Below, one piece after another: positions 45,516-53,437 of a DNA stretch of 64,000 nucleotides (its first letter is position 1; each line of letters starts with the position of its first letter). The position numbers were made by a program, and so were the translations under genes. The stretch lies in contig NZ_CP146100.1 of NCBI RefSeq assembly GCF_037023755.1, forward strand, positions 870,501 to 934,500, read 5' to 3'. This DNA comes from Saccharopolyspora sp. SCSIO 74807 (GTDB lineage: Bacteria; Actinomycetota; Actinomycetes; Mycobacteriales; Pseudonocardiaceae). The notes under the pieces were generated by a model. The model searched no databases and was not told where the DNA came from. It worked only from the letters and a program-made list of their open reading frames with translations.

Positions 45516-45727
45516 CGCCAAGCCGCAGGAAGCCCACCGCGCTCGCACATCGTGGACTAGCTTCCACGCCGCGCCCGGCGCCACATCGGCCCGGACTGCC
45601 ACCGGCTTATCGAGACAGGACCGGGGGCGGACCGACAGCCCTCAAACACCTTGCGGGAATAGAACCCGGACACCTGCCCCTGACCAGCACATTCACACGA
45701 ACACGGAACATAAGCCGATAACCGGAC

Positions 45728-45782
45728 AGGAAGCCCCTTGATCTCGCGTTTTCGCAGGTCAAACCCTGTGTAGGGGCTTCCT
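45728..45782. terminator. hairpin between the metal island and the tRNA fragment
   Basis: Perfect 11-bp arms AGGAAGCCCCT and AGGGGCTTCCT with a 33-bp loop. It may end the DinB transcript from the left or mark the edge of an element. Confidence 0.45.
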
Positions 45783-45796
45783 GAGTGCCCTTCCTG

Positions 45797-45839
45797 TGGA
45801 GCTGACGGGATTCGAACCCGTGACCCCTTGACTGCCAGT
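45797..45839 (-). other. 3' fragment of tRNA-Ala(GGC)
   Basis: On the minus strand: ACTGGCAGT (anticodon loop, GGC), the variable region AAGGGGTC, T-arm ACGGG-TTCGAAT-CCCGT, and acceptor 3' strand CAGCTCCA. The D-arm and acceptor 5' strand (GGAGCTG) are not found upstream, so this is a remnant of an integration event. Confidence 0.65.
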
Positions 45840-45892
45840 GGTGCATGCGCAAGCGCGCCACCTGCACAAACGGAGTAACCGCTGCTAAATGA

Positions 45893-46767
45893 TGTCTCGT
45901 AACTGATCTTGTGGTTGGTGTGGTGCGGGGTTGCTTCAGCCGGTGAGGGCGAGGTTGCGGAGATGGGCGATTCCGGAGGCGGTGTCGGCGAGGGTGGCCG
46001 CGGCGCGTCGGTAGTCGCGGAGGATTTTCCAGGTCTTCATGCCTGCCAGGGCGTGCTCGACGCGGGCGCGGATCTGGCGGTGCTCGCCGTTGATTTTTTC
46101 CTGCCATGGCGGCAAATCGTGGTCGCCAGGGTGATTCCGGTAGGGCATGATCACCCCATGGTTGCCGCGGTAGCCGCCGTCGGCCATCACCGGGCGAGCA
46201 GCCAATTTCTGGTCCATGCCGGATTCCCGGTAGGCGGTGGTGTCGTTGCGGTTGCCGGGTTGCGGCTCGCTGGTGGCGATGACCAGGCGACTGTCAGCAT
46301 CGATCGCGACCTGCAGGTTCGTGGAGTACCGGTAGTTCTTCGACGGCGCGGCCACTCGCCGGTCGCGGGTGGGTACCAGGGTGCCGTCCACGATCGCGAC
46401 CTGATCGGTGCGGCGCTTGCGCACCGGGGCCAGCGCCAGCAACGGGCCGAGGGAGTCGATCACACGGTGGGCAGCCGCGTGCGAGATTCCGAACAGCGGG
46501 CCGATCTGGCGCATCGTCAGGTTCGTGCGCCAGTACACCGCCACCAGCAACACCCGGTCCTCCAGCCGCAGCCTCCACTGCCGACCCGGACGTCCATCCG
46601 CGATCGCCTCCCCACCACGGGCAGCGACCGTGCCCACCAGCTTCCGGAACTGCCGTGGTTCCAACCCCGTGAACGGGGCAATCCACTCCGACCCAGCCGC
46701 CGAGATCACCTGCATCCACCCATGATCAACGATCAGCACACGACCACAACCACCGGGTTACGAGACA
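45893..46767 (-). mobile_element. IS5-family insertion sequence
   Basis: The ends are inverted: TGTCTCGTAAC on the left and GTTACGAGACA on the right, with a second shared block (TGGTTG) just inside. About 875 bp with one transposase filling the element. No clear target duplication is visible. Confidence 0.8.
45936..46739 (-). CDS. IS5-family transposase (DDE_Tnp_4 type)
   Basis: 267 aa, full length. The N-terminal helix-turn-helix region is WRLRLEDRVLLVAVYWRTNL and LTMRQIGPLFGISHAAAHRV. The DDE core has VAIVDGTLVPTRDRRVAAPS (first Asp), RPVMADGGYRGNHGVIMPYR (second Asp) and RARVEHALAGMKTWKILRDY (Glu). All three catalytic residues are present, so it may be active. It lies within matched inverted ends close to the tRNA-Ala fragment. 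Confidence 0.9.
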   Translation of the reverse strand: MLIVDHGWMQVISAAGSEWIAPFTGLEPRQFRKLVGTVAARGGEAIADGRPGRQWRLRLEDRVLLVAVYWRTNLTMRQIGPLFGISHAAAHRVIDSLGPLLALAPVRKRRTDQVAIVDGTLVPTRDRRVAAPSKNYRYSTNLQVAIDADSRLVIATSEPQPGNRNDTTAYRESGMDQKLAARPVMADGGYRGNHGVIMPYRNHPGDHDLPPWQEKINGEHRQIRARVEHALAGMKTWKILRDYRRAAATLADTASGIAHLRNLALTG

Positions 46768-46888
46768 ACGTTTAGTCCACGGACGGCTCGGTCGAGCCAA
46801 GCCAACGAGATCCGGCTCGCTGGTGACTTCACCCAGTACGTGATCGCGGACCGAGCTTGCGGGAGCGTGTTCGCACCGGTGCCGGCAG

Positions 46889-47131
46889 GTGGGCCTACGC
46901 TGGACCTCGATGATGACTTCGCGCAGGATGACCCTGCTCATGATCCGAACGCTCGTGTTCTTCGTGGCGGCTCTCGTCGTCGCCAGCTGGTTCGGCTGGT
47001 CATGGGTGAGCGGGTTCGCGGTCATCCTCACCGGAGCGGCCACGGCAATCCAGGCGGTCGGCGCGGTGTGGTTGCGCAGGACTGAACAAGCAACGAGCCC
47101 GACTTCGGGAGCGTCCACCGAGAAGATGTGA
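46889..47131 (+). CDS. putative small membrane protein
   Basis: 80 codons at most, probably starting at a later Met (MTSRRMTL). One hydrophobic segment, LVFFVAALVVASWFGWSWVS, runs into a second, GFAVILTGAATAIQAVGAVW, followed by a short polar tail. No homologue is recognised. It converges with the M56 peptidase gene. The rest of 46768-47171 holds nothing else. Confidence 0.4.
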   Translation: MGLRWTSMMTSRRMTLLMIRTLVFFVAALVVASWFGWSWVSGFAVILTGAATAIQAVGAVWLRRTEQATSPTSGASTEKM

Positions 47132-47171
47132 GGCGATTCGGGACCTCGACCCGCGCTGCCGGGCCGGTAGA

Positions 47172-48131
47172 TCAGCACATAGCTGCTTGGAACAGGCAAG
47201 CGTATCCGGAACCGAACTCTGTCGATATCGCTGCGAGAACGAATGGCATGACGACTCCGCCGATGGCCACAAGCAGGGGCACGCCGTTCCCGGCGCGATG
47301 CGCGTTCGGAGCCACATGCAGCAGTCGGGTAACGCGAGCTGAGGTGGCTGTTCCTGCAGCGCTGAGTGTTCGTGCGGGGCTCGTTGACGCGGGGGCGCCG
47401 AGCTCAAGAAGCGCTTCAGCGAGCGTGAGCGGATCGGTGCGCCGCGAGGCGGCGTCGTCGGCCAGAAATTCGACCAGACGGCCCACCGCATCAGCGGCCT
47501 GCCGGGCGGCGGGCAATCGCGGCAGCAACCGCGCAGGCACGGCCCCCAGCGCTACGAGCACGGCGTGTCGACCTCGCAGGTGCGCGCGTTCGTGGGCGAG
47601 TACCGCCTGATACTGCGACGGTGATAGCCGAGCAAGGGCCCCCTCGGTGAACACGATTCGCCCGTTTCGCCCCGGAACGCAGTACGCGACCGGACGGTCA
47701 TCGTTGAGCACGACGATGCCATGACCGCGTTCGGTGGCGCCGAGCAGGCGCAACGCATGCGCGTGCTCGCAGCGGGTCCGGAAGACGCCCCACCACTGCC
47801 GGCCGAGCACGTAGGCCAGGCGGACAAAGCCGAGCAACGTTCCCGCGAGACTGAACCCAACCAGAACAGCTGCGGGAAAGCCGGCGGCTCCTGTCAGAGC
47901 ACTCCGACACAGGGCGAGCGCACGGTAAAGCTCTTCGAACGAACCGGGCACATGCAGGCACAGGCTCACAACAGCGATCGCCACTGCCAGCACGAGCGAC
48001 CACGACACGGACAGCCATGCAGCCACCCCCCACGACGGGACTCGTTCGGTCCACAGTGCGCGACGAAGCGCCGGCGCGACGAGCACGGCGAGCACCGCAG
48101 CGTAAGCCACCAGCAGCAGGGAGGTGATCAT
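47172..48131 (-). CDS. M56-family (BlaR1-like) membrane metalloprotease
   Basis: 319 aa. Three to four membrane segments surround a cytoplasmic zinc-peptidase domain with the HExxH motif in VLAHERAHLRGRHAV; the downstream LVEFLADDAASR holds the third ligand. There is no C-terminal penicillin-binding sensor domain, as is usual for actinobacterial BlaR1 homologues. Its ATG overlaps the BlaI stop by 4 bp. On an unknown signal it would cleave the partner repressor. Confidence 0.87.
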   Translation of the reverse strand: MITSLLLVAYAAVLAVLVAPALRRALWTERVPSWGVAAWLSVSWSLVLAVAIAVVSLCLHVPGSFEELYRALALCRSALTGAAGFPAAVLVGFSLAGTLLGFVRLAYVLGRQWWGVFRTRCEHAHALRLLGATERGHGIVVLNDDRPVAYCVPGRNGRIVFTEGALARLSPSQYQAVLAHERAHLRGRHAVLVALGAVPARLLPRLPAARQAADAVGRLVEFLADDAASRRTDPLTLAEALLELGAPASTSPARTLSAAGTATSARVTRLLHVAPNAHRAGNGVPLLVAIGGVVMPFVLAAISTEFGSGYACLFQAAMC

Positions 48132-48502
48132 GCGGTGTCGTCCCGGTGCCGCTTCGCCTGCTCGATGACGTCTCGGAGCTGGTCGACCTCACCGGAATCC
48201 ATGGTCTCGACGAAGCGCAGCAGCGCCGCCCCGCGATCCGAACTCGACGCAAGCGCTTGGTCCATGAGCTGGGCGGTGTAGGCGTCGCGGCTCAACGTCG
48301 GCGAGTAGCGGTAGGCGCGACCGTGCTTGGCGCGGTCCAGCCAGCCCTTGCGGTAGAGGATGTCCATCACCGTCTGCACGGTGGTGTAGGCCGCCGACCG
48401 GTCGCGCTGCAGGGCGTCGACGACCACTCGCACCGTCAATGGCTCCGTTGCCGACCAGACCTGATCCATGATCGCAGCTTCGAGCTCGCCGAAGCGATGC
48501 AC
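48128..48502 (-). CDS. BlaI/MecI/CopY-family repressor
   Basis: 124 aa from GTG 48502, where GGGAGGAG precedes and the conserved HRFGELEAAIMDQVW begins. The winged helix continues VRVVVDALQRDRSAAYTTVQ and TVMDILYRKGWLDRAKHGRA; the C-terminal part is the dimer and cleavage region. It is transcribed with the M56 protease. A palindrome at 48842-48852, just upstream of the divergent cyclodipeptide synthase, is a candidate operator. Confidence 0.87.
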   Translation of the reverse strand: MHRFGELEAAIMDQVWSATEPLTVRVVVDALQRDRSAAYTTVQTVMDILYRKGWLDRAKHGRAYRYSPTLSRDAYTAQLMDQALASSSDRGAALLRFVETMDSGEVDQLRDVIEQAKRHRDDTA

Positions 48503-48841
48503 TCGATCTCCTCCCGCTGGCCTTTCGAGTCCGAGACTAGCCCGCGCTCCGCAGTAACAGGCAGACCGGGGATCAGCCAGGTGGTTCGGCAGCAGTCCTG
48601 CGTGGTGGCCGTGAACCGGAGCGATCTGTTGCCGAAGCGAAGGACGCCGCCGGGTACGCCCACACGACGGGGTCCTGCATGCCGAACAACAGTCGCCGGG
48701 CTCCACTGCGGCCCACCCTCTCGGCTCGCCTGCCAACAGCGGGGTCCGCTTTCAGTATCCGTAGCGACATGGGCCACCCGTAGTCCCCATGACCATGCGC
48801 GGCACTGATCCGCGACGCCCCAACCCACCCTAGCAACGAAT

Positions 48842-48852
48842 CTACTAAGTAG
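48842..48852. promoter_or_regulatory. candidate BlaI-type operator upstream of the cyclodipeptide synthase
   Basis: CTACTAAGTAG is a perfect dyad around a central A, in the same region as an A/T-rich TTTAGGTTTTGGG stretch 35-50 bp before the synthase start. BlaI-family repressors bind short TACA/TACT-type dyads. The remaining 48503-48841 shows no other feature. Confidence 0.45.
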
Positions 48853-48899
48853 TTTAGGTTTTGGGTTGGATCTGCCGCCGCACGCTCCGGAGAAGCTAC

Positions 48900-49586
48900 A
48901 TGGCCAGCTCTGTTGTCGAAGTCGATGCGCAACCGTTGAGCAAGCATTGCGTGCAGCCGTGGGAACGACGGGAACACGCGTGCTTGGGGATCAGCCCGTT
49001 CAACAGCTACTTCTCGACAGCGCGCATCACCGCGTTGGTCGAGTGGGCACAGGCGCGCTTCGCGCGCGTGCATCTGTTCGTCCCGGATCAAGCCGCTGCA
49101 TACACGCTGGAAGCGCTGGGCTACTCCCCGGAGCGGGCGGCGCACAAGGCCCACCGCCAGGCGCGGTATCTGCGCAACAAGATCGAGCGCGCGCTGGAGT
49201 CGGCAGGGGCACCCGCCGGGCACGACCTCGTGCTCGACACACAGGCCGTCGAGGGCAACGAGCGCTACCGCGCGCTGCGCGAGCAAGCCCGCACGTGGTT
49301 CGAGACCGATCCCGTGATCAGACGCGCCTGCCTCGACGCGTCTCACTGGGTGCTGGCATCACGAACCCGCACAACAGCGCCGACCGAGGACCAGCTCCAC
49401 GCGGCGGCCCGCTATTTCCTCGCGGAGCTCCCGTTCTTCCTGGACACGCCCGGCATTGTCGGCACGGACTCCTCGGTGTTCTGCTACCACCAACCTCCGG
49501 AGTTCTTGCGCACCCTCTACGAACGCAAGCTTCCCTGCCCTGTCCACCCAGGCCAGGGCTTCGCCACTGTCATGACGACGCCCTGA
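48900..49586 (+). CDS. tRNA-dependent cyclodipeptide synthase, NYH subfamily
   Basis: 228 aa from ATG 48900 with GGAG upstream. CDPSs take two aminoacyl-tRNAs and make a 2,5-diketopiperazine, using a fold related to class Ic tRNA synthetases. Seen here: LGISPFNSYFS with the nucleophile Ser32 and Asn35, a basic helix for tRNA (KAHRQARYLRNKIERAL), RYFLAELPFFLDTPGI with Tyr172 and Glu176, and SSVFCYH with Tyr196-His197. The Tyr/Glu/Tyr/His spacing is identical to AlbC (178, 182, 202, 203), which places it in the NYH group. No oxidase, P450 or methyltransferase is adjacent, so the direct product may be used as such or altered by distant genes. Amino acid choice is not readable. Confidence 0.92.
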   Translation: MASSVVEVDAQPLSKHCVQPWERREHACLGISPFNSYFSTARITALVEWAQARFARVHLFVPDQAAAYTLEALGYSPERAAHKAHRQARYLRNKIERALESAGAPAGHDLVLDTQAVEGNERYRALREQARTWFETDPVIRRACLDASHWVLASRTRTTAPTEDQLHAAARYFLAELPFFLDTPGIVGTDSSVFCYHQPPEFLRTLYERKLPCPVHPGQGFATVMTTP

Positions 49587-49702
49587 GCTCCGCGGAAGCG
49601 CCGCCCCCGACGTATTCACCGCGGCCGTGGGCATCCGCGGCCCCTAATACAGCCCGCAGCTGGGTACGACCTAAGTGAGCACCGAATGAGAGGTGGATGA
49701 CG

Positions 49703-49945
49703 ATGATGGGTGACATGTATCCGGCGATGGGCCTGTGGATGGCGCTGTGGGGCCTGATTTCCTTGGCGATCCTGATCCTCATCGTGGTCGCGATCGTTTG
49801 GCTGGTCCGCGCGATGACCCGTCCGAACACTCGCGCGACAGAGCGTCAGGACCACGCCGAGGAGGTTCTCCGCCGCCGCTATGCCGCCGGCGAGATCGAC
49901 GAAGAGGAATACGAGCGGCGCCGGAGCACGCTCCGCGGACAGTAG
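49703..49945 (+). CDS. small SHOCT-domain membrane protein
   Basis: About 80 aa. One membrane segment (LWGLISLAILILIVVAIVWL) and a C-terminal SHOCT motif, AEEVLRRRYAAGEIDEEEYE-RR. AGGTGG is well placed for ATG 49703; ATG 49697 is also possible. SHOCT domains are short helical tails of oligomerising proteins; no function is known. It follows the cyclodipeptide synthase by about 115 bp in the same direction. Confidence 0.82.
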   Translation: MMGDMYPAMGLWMALWGLISLAILILIVVAIVWLVRAMTRPNTRATERQDHAEEVLRRRYAAGEIDEEEYERRRSTLRGQ

Positions 49946-50326
49946 CCGACATGCGCTCCCAGCCGGAGATCGACCCGGTCAGCAGGTCCCGAACGGTTTC
50001 CCCCGGGTAAGGGTGCACCGGTAGTGGCGACACCCGACGTACCAGTCTGGGAGGCTAGCGCGAAGGCACGAGGATCTTGGTCGACGCCCTGTCGAAGGTT
50101 GCGTTGGCCTGGGCACGCAAGCCGGACAGAGCTCCCCCCTACGCGCTGACCTCGAACGAAATAGCGTCCACGAAACACACACTTTGCTAATTCAAGTTTT
50201 GCGCCCAGGCACTCCACAGCTGCAGCGATAGCGCCCGAAAGTCGGCGAGGTTAAGCTGCGTCCCCCACCGAGTGACAAAACTCGACCCCGAACCGGAGAC
50301 GGTTACGAGTGGGCTACAGTGACAGC
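49946..50326. other. intergenic region
   Basis: About 380 bp without a gene I can support. The final 20 bp before the next ATG hold TACAGT six bases upstream of the start codon, a -10-like box implying a very short or absent leader. Confidence 0.4.
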
Positions 50327-50782
50327 ATGTTGAAGGCGCTGGCCCGGGTGCGCGTCACTCTTGTGCTGCTCGCGCTGTCGTCTTTCTTGGTGTGCGCGCT
50401 GCCGCCGCATCATTCACCGTTCCAGCAGGTGTCGAGCGTCGGTCAGGGCATCGAACACTCGTCCCACCCTTCGCCGGACGACCACATGCACGGCTCCGTC
50501 GAATCGACGGCCGTCGAGTTGGCGGGTTCAGGCGAACATGATCACGAGTCATACCCGGTTTGGGTGTGCGACGGTGAAAGTCCGCAGGTCATGGGGATGG
50601 GGCATGGCACGCTGACGAAACTCCACGCGGATGCCGCGTCCCTGTTCGCAGCCGCACTGGTCATACTTGCCGGGTTCGCCGGGATGCTCCCCGCGCTCCG
50701 TTTCTGTCACCGGCCAAGATCGCCTGTTCACCGCCTTTCCGGGTTTCCCCTTCTCCTCTTCCTCGGCGTGTCGCGGACCTGA
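50327..50782 (+). CDS. His-rich small membrane protein, module A
   Basis: About 151 aa from ATG 50327 (a frame begins six codons earlier). An N-terminal membrane or signal segment (VTLVLLALSSFLVCALPPHH) is followed by a His/Ser-rich extracellular stretch (HSSHPSPDDHMHGS, GEHDHESYPVWVCDGE) and a C-terminal hydrophobic segment (LFAAALVILAGFAGMLPAL) with the tail LLLFLGVSRT. A paralogue of the same plan, with the same GVSRT end, is encoded at 55205. The His and Met clusters suggest metal binding. The function is unknown. It heads module A. Confidence 0.7.
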   Translation: MLKALARVRVTLVLLALSSFLVCALPPHHSPFQQVSSVGQGIEHSSHPSPDDHMHGSVESTAVELAGSGEHDHESYPVWVCDGESPQVMGMGHGTLTKLHADAASLFAAALVILAGFAGMLPALRFCHRPRSPVHRLSGFPLLLFLGVSRT

Positions 50783-50853
50783 CAGCCCGATCAGGGTTAT
50801 TCCTCGGACGATCTCTCCCTGAGATTTTCCTGAGAGTTCGGCCCTGACATTCT

Positions 50854-50871
50854 CAGCGTTATTTAACGCTG
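50854..50871. repeat. short inverted repeat before the module A PLP gene
   Basis: CAGCGTT and AACGCTG with a 4-base loop, extended by TCTC and GAGA. It lies in the 233-bp gap between the His-rich gene and the PLP gene and may be an operator or weak terminator. Near it, TTTCCTGAG occurs; the same word is found in the matching gap of module B (about 55710). Confidence 0.4.
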
Positions 50872-51015
50872 CGAGAAGCACGCGCCGCACGACACCGCAG
50901 CCTCGCGCGCAATTCGCTTCTCGTTCACTTGCCGCAATGGCGGCATCTCACACTTCCGCGAAACGACACGCTCTGACCCCCGCGCGCCCTTGCCGCGGAG
51001 AGCCGGGAGGTACTC

Positions 51016-51999
51016 ATGACATACGACTCTGTCCTGAACTGCGTCGGTTCGACCCCGCTCGTGCGGTTGCAACGGTGCTTTCCACTGCCCGACGTCGAGG
51101 TCCTGGCCAAACTGGAGATGCTCAACCCGTGCGGGAGCATGAAGGACCGTCCCGCTCGCCACATCGTCGAGCAGGGCGTTCGGGAAGGCACCTTGCGACC
51201 CGGGATGCGCATCGTGGAAAGCACGTCGGGCAACCTCGGCGTCGCGCTCGCGGTCACCGCACGGATGCACAGCCTGTCGTTCACAGCCGTGGTCGACCCG
51301 AACACCTCGCCGACGAACCTGCGGCTGCTGGAACTGTTCGGGGCCGACATCGACATGGTCACCGAGCAGGACTCCGCGGGCGGCTACCTGCACACACGGG
51401 TGGACCGCGCGCGCGGCCACGCCGAGGCCGCCCCCGACGTGGTGTGGATCAACCAATACGCCAACGAGCGCAACTGGCGCGCCTACTACGAGACCGTCGG
51501 AGTCGAGATTCTCCGCGAGGTCGATGGCCCGATCGACTACCTGGTCGGGCCGGTCTCGACGACGGGATCCTTGCACGGCACGGCCCGCCGGCTGCGGGAG
51601 GTCCATCCCGAGCTGAAGACGGTGGCCGTGGACGCGGTGGGGTCGGTGATCTTCGGGACTCCACCGAGCAAGCGGCGGATCCCCGGTTTCGGCGCCAGCC
51701 GGGTTCCCGAGATCTTCAACGAGGTGGAGATCGACGAGGTCTTCCACATCGCCGATGCCGCCTCCGCCGCAGGCTGCCGTCGACTGGCCGAAACCGAGGG
51801 CATCCTGGCCGGCGGCTCCTCCGGTGCGGTCATCTCCGCGATGGGCGATTTCCTCAACTGGGTCGGCGGCCCGGCCAGGGTCGTCGCCCTGCTTCCCGAT
51901 CGGGGCGAGCGCTACCTCGACTCCGTCTACGACGACTCGTGGGTGGACCAGGTCAAGAGCGACGACGACGCCCCCACTGACGTGGCAGCGGCCCCATGA
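51016..51999 (+). CDS. SbnA-like PLP-dependent synthase, module A
   Basis: 327 aa. A fold-type II (cysteine synthase superfamily) enzyme: LEMLNPCGSMKDRPARHIVE holds the PLP Lys43, VESTSGNLGVALAV the substrate loop, and LVGPVSTTGSLHGTARRLRE the phosphate-binding loop. VSTTGSL replaces the GTGGT of classical O-acetylserine sulfhydrylase, as in SbnA, which joins O-phosphoserine and glutamate to make the precursor of 2,3-diaminopropionate. AGGSSGAVIS and LPDRGERYLDSVYDDSW end the protein. Start: GGGAGG before ATG 51016. Its stop overlaps the MFS start (ATGA). No SbnB-type dehydrogenase is nearby, so the product may be the unsplit intermediate, or the enzyme may use another beta-substituted serine. 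Confidence 0.72.
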   Translation: MTYDSVLNCVGSTPLVRLQRCFPLPDVEVLAKLEMLNPCGSMKDRPARHIVEQGVREGTLRPGMRIVESTSGNLGVALAVTARMHSLSFTAVVDPNTSPTNLRLLELFGADIDMVTEQDSAGGYLHTRVDRARGHAEAAPDVVWINQYANERNWRAYYETVGVEILREVDGPIDYLVGPVSTTGSLHGTARRLREVHPELKTVAVDAVGSVIFGTPPSKRRIPGFGASRVPEIFNEVEIDEVFHIADAASAAGCRRLAETEGILAGGSSGAVISAMGDFLNWVGGPARVVALLPDRGERYLDSVYDDSWVDQVKSDDDAPTDVAAAP

Positions 52000-53381
52000 G
52001 CACGGCCGCCGGTCTCCATCGCAGGAACCTGGCGCTGTTGTGGGCGAGCCAATTCATCAACACCGCCGGGTTGATGATGCTCGTTCCGATCATGCCGTTC
52101 TACGTCCAGAGCCTGGGCGTGCAGGGCACGGCCGCCGTGCAAACCTGGGCCGGGGCCGCGATCGCCGCACCGGCGCTCGCGTTGACCGTGGCGACCCCGC
52201 TATGGGGCCACCTCGGCGACCGGGTCGGGCGCCACTGGATGGTGGTGCGCGCCCTGGCCGGGCTGGCCACCGCGATGGTCGTCATGGCTACGGCGGCGAA
52301 TCCGATCGTGCTCATTCTCGGACGGCTGCTGCAGGGCGGCCTCGGTGGCGTGGTGGAAGCCGCTCAGGCTTTCGCCAGCGCGGCCGGACCACAAGGCAGG
52401 CGCGGCTCTTCGTTGGGCAAATCCTTCAGCGCGACCGCTGCCGGCTCGTTGACCGGACCGCTCTTGGGCGGACTGCTGGTCGGCGCCGGCCAGCTCAACG
52501 ACTTGATGCTCACCATCGCCGCGCTGGCCGTCCTCCTCGCCGTCGCGTGCGCTGCGGGGCTCCGCGAGGAACCCGCCATCAAGCACTCCACCCCGGCAAC
52601 AACGCCGACGGCTTCCGACAACGGCGCGAGCCGAATCGGGTTCATGCATGTTCCGGGAGCGATTCCGCTGGCAGTAGCGGCGGTGGCCGTCTACCTCGGC
52701 GTCTACGGCTTGATCCCCGTCTTCGCAGCGCACGTGCAGCAGACCTTCGCCAACAGCCAAGCCGAGCTGTGGGTCGGCGTCTTCCACTCGCTCACCTGGG
52801 GTGCCACCCTGATCGCCTCGTTCTGGTGGGGTCGGCACAACGACCAGGCCGAGCGTCCGCTACGTGCCCTGGCCTGGGCGTCCGCCGGCTGCGCGGTCAG
52901 CATCGCCGCGCAAGCACTCCCGGTGGGCACCGCAGGATTGATCGGCCTGCGCCTGTTGCAAGGAGCCTGTTTCGCTGCACTGGCCCAGTCGTTGTTCTTC
53001 CACGTCAGCCGACACGCCCCGCCGCAACGTCGAAGCAGCTACGTCGGCACGGCCAACAGCTTCCTGCTCATCGGGCAATCCGCCGGACCGCTGCTGGCGG
53101 GGCCCATGGCCGTGGTCTTCCCGACACCGATCTCGATCGCACTGCTCGGGGCCTCCTGCGCAGTCGCCGGCGTGTGCTGCCTGCGCGCCAGCACAGCCGA
53201 GTCCGCCGCCGTCCACAACGACGAACACACCCTCACCACCGAGACCCTGCCTCGGCTGCCCACCAGCATGAGCGGAACTCTTGATCTGCCTTCCGAACAG
53301 ACCCTGCCCGACCTCGCGTATTCGGCTGACGGCGCGCAACCAGCCAGCACCCGCCCACGGTCACACAGCGACCGGCCGTGA
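51996..53381 (+). CDS. MFS exporter coupled to the SbnA-like synthase, module A
   Basis: 461 aa; ATG overlaps the previous stop. LLWASQFINTAGLMMLVPIM begins a 12-segment transporter; TPLWGHLGDRVGRHWMVVRA is the loop 2-3 motif; GLGGVVEAAQAFASAAGPQG and GKSFSATAAGSLTGPLLGGL fit exporters of the SbnD/MDR type. The last about 60 residues are a polar tail (ETLPRLPTSMSG ...). Translational coupling implies export of the enzyme's product or of a compound built from it. A paralogue is at 56861. Confidence 0.82.
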   Translation: MSTAAGLHRRNLALLWASQFINTAGLMMLVPIMPFYVQSLGVQGTAAVQTWAGAAIAAPALALTVATPLWGHLGDRVGRHWMVVRALAGLATAMVVMATAANPIVLILGRLLQGGLGGVVEAAQAFASAAGPQGRRGSSLGKSFSATAAGSLTGPLLGGLLVGAGQLNDLMLTIAALAVLLAVACAAGLREEPAIKHSTPATTPTASDNGASRIGFMHVPGAIPLAVAAVAVYLGVYGLIPVFAAHVQQTFANSQAELWVGVFHSLTWGATLIASFWWGRHNDQAERPLRALAWASAGCAVSIAAQALPVGTAGLIGLRLLQGACFAALAQSLFFHVSRHAPPQRRSSYVGTANSFLLIGQSAGPLLAGPMAVVFPTPISIALLGASCAVAGVCCLRASTAESAAVHNDEHTLTTETLPRLPTSMSGTLDLPSEQTLPDLAYSADGAQPASTRPRSHSDRP

Positions 53382-53437
53382 CCTGGCCTTCGGCCCATCA
53401 AGACCGCCCAACCCCACACCCGAATCGGAGAACCACC

